Assembly: GCF_002553505.1 (NCBI RefSeq)
Contig: NZ_PDCP01000012.1
Span: 1-64,000, forward strand
From: Mycolicibacterium agri
GTDB lineage: Bacteria; Actinomycetota; Actinomycetes; Mycobacteriales; Mycobacteriaceae
Direction: 5' to 3'
Length of the DNA: 64,000 bases
A model generated the notes under the pieces. The model made no database searches. It was not told the origin of the DNA and saw only the letters and a list, made by a program, of their open reading frames with translations. A program made the position numbers and the translations under genes. Position 1 is the stretch's first letter. The number at the start of each line of letters is the position of its first letter. Below are positions 57,304 to 64,000 of this stretch, one piece after another.

Positions 57304-57345
57304 CGACCACACGTGAATTGCTCTGCTACGGAAGGCGTGGCACCG

Positions 57346-57654
57346 ATGGCTACTCGATCACAGCTGAAATCCAAGGGGCGTGAGCTCGCGCCCGTGCTGC
57401 GGCCACACGGCATCGGCCGCGAGGATCACGAACTGTTGACCTTCACCGTCAGCTGGCTGCCCTACGGCGGGCCGCCCAGCGACGAACTCCTGGTGAGGTT
57501 CGGTCTGACCAGAGAGCGCTACCTGAGCCGGTTGCGGCGCGCCGTCGCCGAATATCGCCGTCAGATCCACCCGACCACGGCGGCGCGTTTGCTCGAGGTG
57601 TGCGACACTCGGAAAGCTCAAGCGTCCCAGGCGGTTCCGCACTCAGCGCACTGA
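57346..57654 (+). CDS. DUF3263-like small helix-turn-helix protein
   Basis: A 102-residue basic protein. The middle (REDHELLTFTVSWLPYGG through LLVRFGLTRERYLSRLRRAV) resembles DUF3263, a short actinobacterial helix-turn-helix family, in pattern (E-x3-L-x-F, then GLTRERYLSRL as recognition helix). The ATG at 57346 has GGAAGG ten bases upstream; the frame before it crosses the terminator and is unlikely to be coding. It could regulate neighbouring genes but nothing shows that directly. Tail-to-tail overlap of 37 bases with the next gene. Confidence 0.6.
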   Translation: MATRSQLKSKGRELAPVLRPHGIGREDHELLTFTVSWLPYGGPPSDELLVRFGLTRERYLSRLRRAVAEYRRQIHPTTAARLLEVCDTRKAQASQAVPHSAH

Positions 57655-58070
57655 TACAGATTGGCCTGCGACCGAAATTCGGGTGCGACGTGCTGGTCGG
57701 CAGGCCCGAGGAGCGTGGCGGTGCTCGACCCGCATTCCGGACACGATTGGTCGTAGACGCGCACCGAGTTCTGCCGGTCATAGGTCACCCCGACCACGAT
57801 CACGCCGCCGTCTGTCGACTCAACCAGCCTGGTCAGCTCGTCGTCATCGTGACCGGCGAGGTCGTCCCTGCCGATCGAAATGACGAGCTGTTCGCCCTTC
57901 GGCAAGCGGTCGCGCACCTGTTGCTCGGTGAGCGCGACGACGTCGTCGGGTGAATTGCGCAGCGCGCGACCGGCAACCGGCATCCACAGAGCCGCAACGG
58001 GTCTCGCTCCCGACGGCAATGCGTCCGTGACGATTCGCGTCTCCCACGGCTGACGTGCCGGTTGTGTCAT
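57618..58070 (-). CDS. Hypothetical zinc-ribbon protein
   Basis: A 150-residue protein. The first ~105 residues form a mixed alpha/beta domain (EQLVISIGRDDLAGHDDDELTRL) of no family I recognise. The C-terminal third holds a zinc ribbon: CPECG and CAECG separated by about 30 residues. It is the only minus-strand gene in the 51.5–64 kb cluster. The start is ATG 58070. Confidence 0.7.
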   Translation of the reverse strand: MTQPARQPWETRIVTDALPSGARPVAALWMPVAGRALRNSPDDVVALTEQQVRDRLPKGEQLVISIGRDDLAGHDDDELTRLVESTDGGVIVVGVTYDRQNSVRVYDQSCPECGSSTATLLGPADQHVAPEFRSQANLYQCAECGTAWDA

Positions 58071-58160
58071 CTACAACTCCTGAGCAGCGGTTTGCCAGAT
58101 ATCTGGTGGACAGTGAAATTCAACGTCAGCTTATCGTCGCCAACCTGTTGACGTGAAGAT

Positions 58161-58180
58161 TGTATCCATTATCATGTATC
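58161..58180 (+). promoter_or_regulatory. Shared regulatory element, copy 2 (second cupin)
   Basis: TGTATCCATTATCATGTATC lies 49 bases before the cupin ATG and matches copy 1 and copy 3 of the cluster element at 15 of 20 positions each. On the minus strand it contains GATACA twice, 13 bases apart. The position fits a promoter-proximal operator or activator site. Confidence 0.55.
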
Positions 58181-58229
58181 GAACCGGCGATGTGCCGGCC
58201 CGCCCCGCAGACGAGGAGAGACCGCGACG

Positions 58230-58751
58230 ATGCCCGAAAAGAGGATCGAGTCGATCGAGGAGATCGAAATCCGCGACCAGGCTCTAAGCGAGACCGCGAA
58301 CAGCGAGATGACCAATCGCGAGCAGTGGAACCGGAAGAATCCCCCGACCGAAGCGGTGATCGTCAAAGACCTCAGGACCACCGAGCTGACGCCACGCGAA
58401 TACCGCAACACCAAGGCCCGTTTCTATCGGCTGGGCGGCGACATCCGTCTGCAGCCCCACGTCAGTGAACTTCCCCCCAAGGGCAAGTCCGTCAATCACC
58501 GGCACACGACCGAGGCCGTCATCTACATCGTCCGCGGTGTCGGCCACACCATCATCAGCTGGGATGGCGTGAACAAGCAACGAATCGATTGGGAGGAAGG
58601 CGACTTATTCAGTTTCCCGGTGTGGATGTGGCACCAGCACTTCAACGACAGCGAGACAGAGGTGGCCCGGTACCTGGCGGTCCAGGACACCTTCGCGGTG
58701 AAGGCGCTGGGCCTGCATCAGATTGAGAGATTCCCCGAGAACCAAGAGTAA
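58230..58751 (+). CDS. Cupin-domain protein, dioxygenase-like
   Basis: A 173-residue protein with an acidic N-terminal region (about 1–45) and one cupin barrel (about 65–160). The metal motif is GKSVNHRHTTEAVIYIVRG, with HxH and E, and the second motif has the final histidines in FPVWMWHQHFN. GAGGAGAG lies upstream of the ATG. The motifs parallel those of the His-rich cupin in the same cluster, so the two may act on the same pathway, for example as iron-dependent dioxygenases. A hairpin follows the stop. Confidence 0.83.
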   Translation: MPEKRIESIEEIEIRDQALSETANSEMTNREQWNRKNPPTEAVIVKDLRTTELTPREYRNTKARFYRLGGDIRLQPHVSELPPKGKSVNHRHTTEAVIYIVRGVGHTIISWDGVNKQRIDWEEGDLFSFPVWMWHQHFNDSETEVARYLAVQDTFAVKALGLHQIERFPENQE

Positions 58752-58765
58752 GTCGCTGCAGCGCC

Positions 58766-58812
58766 CGATGGCCGTGTCCTGCCACCCCACCCTGGCAGTG
58801 GCACGGCCATCG
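58766..58812 (+). terminator. Strong hairpin terminator after second cupin
   Basis: CGATGGCCGTG (58766–58776) is the exact reverse complement of CACGGCCATCG (58802–58812). Inside, TGCCA (58780–58784) pairs with TGGCA (58793–58797), so the stem is reinforced. It begins 15 bases after the cupin stop. It separates the monocistronic cupin gene from the next operon. Confidence 0.75.
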
Positions 58813-58904
58813 CCATATCGGCCCCAACCAGGCCTTTGACCATGGCTCTTGAAGATCACGTTAACTCTGGCGGGAATGTGAAGAAATCTGACGACAACGA
58901 CAAG

Positions 58905-58924
58905 TGGATTTATTATCTTGAATC
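58905..58924 (+). promoter_or_regulatory. Shared regulatory element, copy 3 (GGT operon)
   Basis: TGGATTTATTATCTTGAATC lies 51 bases before the gamma-glutamyltransferase-like ATG and matches copy 2 at 15 of 20 positions. Its ends extend to a GGATT/AATCC inverted pair. It is the only clearly AT-rich patch in the 224-base gap 58752–58975. Confidence 0.55.
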
Positions 58925-58975
58925 CGCGATGTCTTCCATTTCCTCCCGCCGCTCACTCGATTCGGAAGCTGGGCG

Positions 58976-60634
58976 ATGACCTACGCGATGACGAGGCAGG
59001 GGCCCGCCGTCATCTGTCCGCAGCCCGTCGTGGCCGACGCGGCCATGGAGGTCCTCGGCCTTGGCGGTAACGCGGTCGACGCCGTGGTCGCCGGCATGGC
59101 GGTGCAAGGCGTGGTCGACCCGCTCATGTGCGGTCTGGGCGGCTACGGCGTGATGACGGTGCACGAGGCATCGACCCGACGCAACACCGTCCTCGACTTC
59201 TTCGCCCGCGCCCCGCTCGCCGTCGAGGAAGGCAAGTCGGCCGACGTTCTGCAACGCGAATTCACCTACGACTACGGGTTTGTCGTCGAAGGCGGTCACA
59301 ACGAGATCGGCCACCGCAGTGTCGCCACCCCCGGCACCGTCGCAGGCATGGCCAGGGCCCTCGAGATGTTCGGCACCATGCCGTGGAGTGCGGTACTCGA
59401 ACCCGCCGCGGCGCTGGCAGAAGAGGGTTTCGCCCTCACCGAGGCGCAACGCGTCTCCTGGTATTCCGACGACGGCCCCGACAAGCCCGGCGGTTTGGCG
59501 CGCATGGCGTATTCCGAAACCGGCCGCGCGCTCTACACCGATGACGGCAAACCGCTGCCCCTCGGCCATCGGGTCAGCAATCGCGACCTCGCCAATACCC
59601 TGCGCCACCTGATGGGTAAGGGTGCCGCGGACTTCTACCGCGGCGAGCTGGCCGAGGCCATGGTCGGCGATCTTGCTGCGCACGAAAGTTTACTGCGGAC
59701 AGAAGATTTCGAAGAGTATTCGGTGTCGGAGAATCCGCCGCTGACGACGACCTACCGGGACACCACACTGGCCTTCCCGGGGTTTCCGGCAGGCGGCGTG
59801 AGCATCCTGGCGGCGCTGAACCTGATCGCCGTGCTGCAGCCCGACGACGTGCCGGACTGGCCGACCACCGACGCCATCACCGCCGTCGCGCAGGCACTCC
59901 AGGGCGCCTTGGAAGACAAGTTCACATACCTGGCCGGAAGCCGCGACACCGAGATACCGGTGCAATACCTGGTGTCCCGTGACTACGCACGACAGCGCAC
60001 ACTTACCTCCGTCGGTGTGGCCGACGAAGGGTCGATGCGAGCGCTCGACGACGAACCCCCCTCGACCACCCACATCGCTGTGGTCGACCGCGACGGCAAC
60101 GCCGCGTCGGCGACGCACACGCTCGCGTCGGGCAGCGGCGTCATCTCGCCCGGGCTGGGCTTCATGTTCAACAATTTCATGCACGGCTACGATCCCCGGC
60201 CCGGAAAGTGGAATTCCTTGCGGCCAGGGGCAACTCGTCCCGCGTCGATGTCACCTGGGCTTGCTTTCGACGGTGCAGGCGAACTGATCGGAGTTCTGGG
60301 CGCCTCCGGTTCCACCCGCATTGTCACCGCGTTGGTCCAGGTCATCTCCCATCTGGTGGACCGGCGGTGGGACCCCTGGCATGCGGTCGGCGCGCCGCGC
60401 ATCAACGTCCAACTCGACGGCAAGGTGCAGTGCGAGGGCCGCATCCCCACGCCGGTGGTCCGCGCGATCGAGGCCTCCGGCAGACAGGTCTTGCGTCATC
60501 TCCGCAATTACGACCCGTACTTCGGCAAGGTCCACGTGCTGTGGCGTACCGATGGCGAGGCCCGGTGGGAAGGCGCCGCCGATCCCCGCGGCGACGGCGG
60601 CCTCGCACTCGTCGGCCAGGAGGTGGTCCGGTGA
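58976..60634 (+). CDS. Gamma-glutamyltransferase-family Ntn hydrolase
   Basis: A 552-residue member of the gamma-glutamyltransferase family, which mature by self-cleavage before a threonine. The likely nucleophile is the second Thr in PPSTTHIAVVDRDGNAASAT (about residue 365). N-terminal AAMEVLGLGGNAVDAVVAG and the late GASGSTRIVTALVQV are also family signatures. There is no signal peptide, unlike periplasmic GGTs, so it may act inside the cell on an imported gamma-glutamyl amide or serve as an acylase. It starts the operon with two binding proteins and an ABC importer. Confidence 0.9.
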   Translation: MTYAMTRQGPAVICPQPVVADAAMEVLGLGGNAVDAVVAGMAVQGVVDPLMCGLGGYGVMTVHEASTRRNTVLDFFARAPLAVEEGKSADVLQREFTYDYGFVVEGGHNEIGHRSVATPGTVAGMARALEMFGTMPWSAVLEPAAALAEEGFALTEAQRVSWYSDDGPDKPGGLARMAYSETGRALYTDDGKPLPLGHRVSNRDLANTLRHLMGKGAADFYRGELAEAMVGDLAAHESLLRTEDFEEYSVSENPPLTTTYRDTTLAFPGFPAGGVSILAALNLIAVLQPDDVPDWPTTDAITAVAQALQGALEDKFTYLAGSRDTEIPVQYLVSRDYARQRTLTSVGVADEGSMRALDDEPPSTTHIAVVDRDGNAASATHTLASGSGVISPGLGFMFNNFMHGYDPRPGKWNSLRPGATRPASMSPGLAFDGAGELIGVLGASGSTRIVTALVQVISHLVDRRWDPWHAVGAPRINVQLDGKVQCEGRIPTPVVRAIEASGRQVLRHLRNYDPYFGKVHVLWRTDGEARWEGAADPRGDGGLALVGQEVVR

Positions 60635-61683
60635 TGAACCGCAACGCATTTGGCGCCGTGTGTGCCGTACTGCTCGTGGCGACCGCATGCGCCGATCCGG
60701 AAGCGTCGCGTACCTCCTCCCCCGACGCGAACGCCGAAGCGGTAGTGGCAGGCACGATGACGGAGGTCTGCGAGGCCGCCCGGCAGGAGGGCGAGCTCGT
60801 CTCGTGGAACAGCGAGAATCCCGAAGCGTTCCAGAAGATCTTCGACGAATTCTCGAAGACCTACCCCGGCATCAAACTCACCTCGGTCGAGGTCCGGCCC
60901 GACGACCTGGTGCAGAAGATGGTCACCGAGGCCGACGCCGGACACCGCAGCGAGGTCGACGCGATCTCGATCATGATGGACAAGTCCGGGCCGCTTTTCG
61001 ACCATCACTTGATCAACACCGCCATCGATTTCACCAAGCTTGGTGTGCAACCGAAGTACATCTCCGACCAGAACGCGGTTCGCACAGAGCGAATCGCGAT
61101 CGGACTGACCTACAACACCGACCAAGTGGCCGCATCGGAGTTGCCCAATACCTGGGACGAACTCGTCAACGCGAAGTGGCAGGGCAAGGTCGTCGTCGAC
61201 CCGCGGGGCGATCAACTGCAATTGCTGGCCATCGTCTGGGGCAAGGACCCAACGGTCGACTATGTCAATCGGCTGCGCAGGACAGTGCAGCCGCAGATCG
61301 TGCAGGGTGCCACCGCGGGGATCCTGACGGTCGCCAGCGGCGAGAACAAGATCACGACCAACGGCCCGTCTGCCGAGACCGCCGAACAGCAGGCGAAGGG
61401 CGCACCCGTCGCAATCAAGTACCTCGATGTGGTTCCCGCCGTTGACTATTACACCGCCGTCCCCGTCGGCGCACGGCATCCCAATGCAGGTGCCTGCTTC
61501 ACCGCGTGGCTGAACAGTGATCCAGGACGGCAGGCCAAAGAGCGATATGCCTTCAAAGCCAACGACGACCTTCCGCCCGCGGCGGGCAACGCCCAGCTCG
61601 CGGTGATCACCAACGCCGACGAAGCAGCCGAGGTCGCCGACACCGTCGCCCAAATCAGTGCCGTGTGGGCGGGCCGGAGTTGA
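60634..61683 (+). CDS. ABC substrate-binding lipoprotein, paralogue 1
   Basis: A 349-residue binding protein with a lipobox (LLVATAC, lipidated C19). The mature part opens EGELVSWNSENPEAFQKIF and follows the same extracellular binding fold as the upstream SBP (family of Fe(III)/polyamine/phosphonate-binding proteins). The ATG overlaps the GGT stop by one base (TGATG), with AGGAGGTGG at 60619–60626. It is clearly homologous over its full mature length to the next gene, a tandem duplicate. Confidence 0.9.
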   Translation: MNRNAFGAVCAVLLVATACADPEASRTSSPDANAEAVVAGTMTEVCEAARQEGELVSWNSENPEAFQKIFDEFSKTYPGIKLTSVEVRPDDLVQKMVTEADAGHRSEVDAISIMMDKSGPLFDHHLINTAIDFTKLGVQPKYISDQNAVRTERIAIGLTYNTDQVAASELPNTWDELVNAKWQGKVVVDPRGDQLQLLAIVWGKDPTVDYVNRLRRTVQPQIVQGATAGILTVASGENKITTNGPSAETAEQQAKGAPVAIKYLDVVPAVDYYTAVPVGARHPNAGACFTAWLNSDPGRQAKERYAFKANDDLPPAAGNAQLAVITNADEAAEVADTVAQISAVWAGRS

Positions 61684-61724
61684 CAGATGTGTCCCCGAAG
61701 TAGCGATTACCCCCGGAGGTTGAC

Positions 61725-62798
61725 ATGACAATTGTGAAGGGCCGCAAGGCCTATGCCGCGCTGTTCTGCGCCGGCCTGGTGATCGCAACCGGGTGCAGCG
61801 ATCCGGAAGAGCGGATGGACGATCCGTCCAAGGCCGCGAATTCGGCTGACGCTGTGGTGGCGGGGTCACTGGAGGAGGTGTGTGCGGCCGCCGAGAAGGA
61901 GGGCGAGCTCGTCTCGTGGAACAGCGAAGACCCCGAAGCGTACGAGAAGATCTTCGCCGAATTCGCAAAGACCTATCCCGGCATCAAACTCACCTCGGTC
62001 GAGGTCCGGCCCGATGACCTGGTGCAGAAGCTCGTCACCGAGGCGCAGGCCGGGCACGCAAGCGGCGTCGACGCCATCTCGGTCACCATGGACAAGGCAG
62101 GACCGCTGCTCGACGACAACCTGATCAACACCGATATCGACTACACGAAGATGGGTGTCGACCCCAACCACATCGGTGACGGCAACACGGTCCGCACTGA
62201 GCGCATTGCAATCGGCTTGACCTACAACACCGATCAGGTCTCCGATTCAGAGGTGCCCAGCACGTGGGAGCAACTGGTCGACCCGAAGTGGGAGGGCAAG
62301 GTCGTGGTCGATCCCCGTGGCGACCCACTGCAGTTGCTGGCCATCGTCTGGGGCGAGGACAAGACCGTCGACTATGTCACCAAGTTGAGCCAGACGGTCA
62401 AGCCGCAGATCGTGCAGGGCGCCACCGCCGGCCTGTTGACCGTCGCCAGCGGCGAGAACAAGATCACGACCAACGGTCGCTCCGCAGAAACCGCCGAACA
62501 GCAGGCCAAGGGCGCACCCGTGAAGATCAAGTACCTCGATGTCGTTCCGGCAGTTGACTACTACACCGCCGTGCCCGTCGGTGCACCGCACCCCAATGCC
62601 GGCGCCTGCTGGGCCGCCTGGCTGAACAGCGATGCCGGCCGTAAAGCCAAGCAGGAATACGCATTCAAGGGCAACGTGGATCTACCGGAGGAAGCGGCGG
62701 CGGGTCAGTTGGCGGCGATCGAGGAACCCGCGGAGTCGGTTCTGGTCGCCAACACCGCAGAGAAGATCAGCGCCGTGTGGGCCGGCAGGAACCAATGA
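61725..62798 (+). CDS. ABC substrate-binding lipoprotein, paralogue 2
   Basis: A 357-residue binding protein with lipobox VIATGC (C24). It shares long identical stretches with the preceding gene, for example KTYPGIKLTSVEVRPDDLVQ and TVASGENKITTNG. It differs more in the ligand-facing middle (residues about 110–160), suggesting different but related cargo. It overlaps the next ATPase start by ATGA, so it is the partner of the following transporter. Confidence 0.92.
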   Translation: MTIVKGRKAYAALFCAGLVIATGCSDPEERMDDPSKAANSADAVVAGSLEEVCAAAEKEGELVSWNSEDPEAYEKIFAEFAKTYPGIKLTSVEVRPDDLVQKLVTEAQAGHASGVDAISVTMDKAGPLLDDNLINTDIDYTKMGVDPNHIGDGNTVRTERIAIGLTYNTDQVSDSEVPSTWEQLVDPKWEGKVVVDPRGDPLQLLAIVWGEDKTVDYVTKLSQTVKPQIVQGATAGLLTVASGENKITTNGRSAETAEQQAKGAPVKIKYLDVVPAVDYYTAVPVGAPHPNAGACWAAWLNSDAGRKAKQEYAFKGNVDLPEEAAAGQLAAIEEPAESVLVANTAEKISAVWAGRNQ

Positions 62799-63913
62799 TC
62801 AAGATCGATGGGCTGCACAAGCGCTATCCGGACCAGGGCGCGACCGTCGCCGCTGTCGACGGCGTGTCCTTCGAGGTGGCGCAGGGCGAGCTCTACACGC
62901 TGCTCGGACCGAGCGGCTGCGGCAAGACCACCACCCTGCGCTGTGTGGCCGGCCTCGAGCGGCCCGACTCCGGGACCATCCGACTCGGCGACGCCGAGGT
63001 GTTCTCGGCGTCGCGTTTAGTGCCGACGCACAAGCGGGATCTCGGCATGGTCTTCCAGAGCTACGCCATCTGGCCGCACATGACGGTGTTCGAGAATGCG
63101 GCGTTTCCACTGCGGGTGGCGGGGCGCCGCAATCGGGCCAAGATCGACGAGGCGGTCGGCGAAGCGCTTTCGCTTGTCGGGCTCTCCGGTTACGAGAGCC
63201 GGATGGCGACACAGCTCTCCGGTGGCCAGCAGCAACGGCTTTCGCTGGCCCGCGCGCTCGTTCGCCGTCCTGCCGTGCTGCTTCTGGACGAGCCGCTGTC
63301 GAATCTGGACGCCAAGCTGCGCGAGCACATGCGTCAGGAGATCCGGCAACTCCAGCAGCGGCTGAAGATCACCACGCTGTTCGTCACCCACGACCAGATC
63401 GAGGCGCTTGCCATGTCCGATCGGGTGGCGGTGCTGCGCGACGGCAAGATCGAGCAGGAAGCCAGCCCGAAGGACATCTACAACGCGCCAACCTCGGAGT
63501 TCGTCGCCAACTTCGTCGGTGCGACCAACATCGTGAAGGGCACGGTGCTGAAGTGGTCAGCCGAGTTCACCACGCTGGAAACGAAATTCGGTGAGCTGTA
63601 CGCCGTTTCGGGCCCCGATCCGCTACCCGAGGGCAGCGAGGTTTCGGTGGCCATTCGGCCGGAGGACCTGCGGCTGGCAGAGCAGCCTGCCTCGTCGATC
63701 TCCATCGACCAGCGCAACGTCTGGCCGGTCGAAGTGATGTTCGCCTCGTTCACCGGCGCGATCACCGAGTTCAAGGTGGTCACCGAAAGCGGCCAGGACA
63801 TCATCGTCCGTGGACCTTCACGCACGGCGATAGGTCAACGCCATGTCGTGATGTGCGCGGACCCGGCGGTGTGCCGAATCCTCCCGGACTCGAGGATCGA
63901 CGCAGCCGTATGA
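62795..63913 (+). CDS. ABC transporter ATP-binding protein (second importer)
   Basis: A 372-residue ATPase, paralogous to the one at 55.3 kb. Walker A GPSGCGKTT, signature LSGGQQQRLSLARALV, Walker B LLLDEPLSNLDAKLR and H-loop FVTHDQIEALAMSD are complete. A C-terminal TOBE-like domain follows (about 280–370). The ATG at 62795 overlaps the binding-protein stop, and its stop overlaps the permease start. Confidence 0.93.
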   Translation: MIKIDGLHKRYPDQGATVAAVDGVSFEVAQGELYTLLGPSGCGKTTTLRCVAGLERPDSGTIRLGDAEVFSASRLVPTHKRDLGMVFQSYAIWPHMTVFENAAFPLRVAGRRNRAKIDEAVGEALSLVGLSGYESRMATQLSGGQQQRLSLARALVRRPAVLLLDEPLSNLDAKLREHMRQEIRQLQQRLKITTLFVTHDQIEALAMSDRVAVLRDGKIEQEASPKDIYNAPTSEFVANFVGATNIVKGTVLKWSAEFTTLETKFGELYAVSGPDPLPEGSEVSVAIRPEDLRLAEQPASSISIDQRNVWPVEVMFASFTGAITEFKVVTESGQDIIVRGPSRTAIGQRHVVMCADPAVCRILPDSRIDAAV

Positions 63914-64000
63914 ACATGCTTCGGGGCCAGATCGGCCAGGTCGCCACCCGGCTCATCGTGTTGGTCGTCATGCTGTACCTGGTCGTGGTGCCGCTGGTCA
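63910..64000 (+). CDS. ABC transporter permease, start only (cut by window)
   Basis: The ATG at 63910 overlaps the ATPase stop (ATGA). The visible 30 codons encode MNMLRGQIGQVATRLIVLVV and then a hydrophobic run, consistent with the first membrane helix of an importer permease. The gene continues beyond the window. By analogy with the importer at 53.5 kb it may be a fused two-domain permease. Confidence 0.8.
   Translation, partial: MNMLRGQIGQVATRLIVLVVMLYLVVVPLV

Noticed and set aside
57229..57345. N-terminal extension of the DUF3263-like gene
   Set aside because: The extra 39 codons run through the strong terminator hairpin and encode Pro/Gly-rich sequence. The ATG at 57346 has a good ribosome-binding site.

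Overview
The window is high-GC actinobacterial DNA. It looks like a chromosome segment of a rapidly growing Mycobacterium/Mycolicibacterium. The evidence is the gene order argS–lysA–thrA(hom)–thrC–thrB–rho with overlapping stops and starts, the Arg/Asp-rich insertion in Rho, a likely mycothiol-linked enzyme family, PE-PPE-domain, DUF5313 and LLM proteins, frequent GTG starts, and a TrcR/TrcS-like two-component pair. The genus is inferred from content. I ran no database search.

Layout: (1) 0.1–8.7 kb, minus strand: arginyl-tRNA synthetase, diaminopimelate decarboxylase and the threonine pathway genes, translationally coupled, then rho behind its own promoter and a long leader. A tRNA-Arg(CCG) is divergent from argS. 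(2) 9–14.9 kb: a DinB-like protein, an arsenic cluster (arsR, arsI/cadI, aquaglyceroporin, arsC) and a 5'-truncated, twice frameshifted carboxylic acid reductase gene. (3) 14.9–19.3 kb: IclR regulator, MHS-type transporter and arylsulfatase. (4) 19.5–27.6 kb: DUF417 protein, MFS pump with a ROK regulator, then a galactose locus (galK-galT-deoR-type regulator divergent from a sodium:solute symporter and a small membrane protein). (5) 27.5–30.7 kb, minus strand: an overlapping PAS/GAF/SpoIIE-phosphatase – cobalamin-binding Wx9EH protein – STAS trio, which could couple B12 or light sensing to partner switching. (6) 31–37 kb: POT peptide transporter, acidic-tail protein, PE-PPE hydrolase, DUF899, LLM oxidoreductase, serine hydrolase. 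(7) 37–42.9 kb: NarL-type two-component pair plus a DUF4097 protein, then an OmpR-type pair. (8) 43–51.3 kb: mixed enzymes and regulators, including a TetR gene with a clear paired operator. (9) 51.5–64 kb: a catabolic cluster with an isochorismatase-fold amidohydrolase, a complete iron/polyamine-type ABC importer, two cupins, a gamma-glutamyltransferase-family enzyme, two tandem paralogous binding proteins and a second ABC importer cut by the window end.

The strongest candidates for something undescribed are the cobalamin-sensor/SpoIIE/STAS trio and the 51.5–64 kb cluster. In that cluster three transcription units carry a related ~20-bp element 49–62 bases before their start codons, and the first gene appears to start with ATC. 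Single-base indels break or distort three genes (car, the maleylpyruvate isomerase-like gene and an alpha/beta hydrolase gene), so either recent decay or residual sequencing error should be considered.
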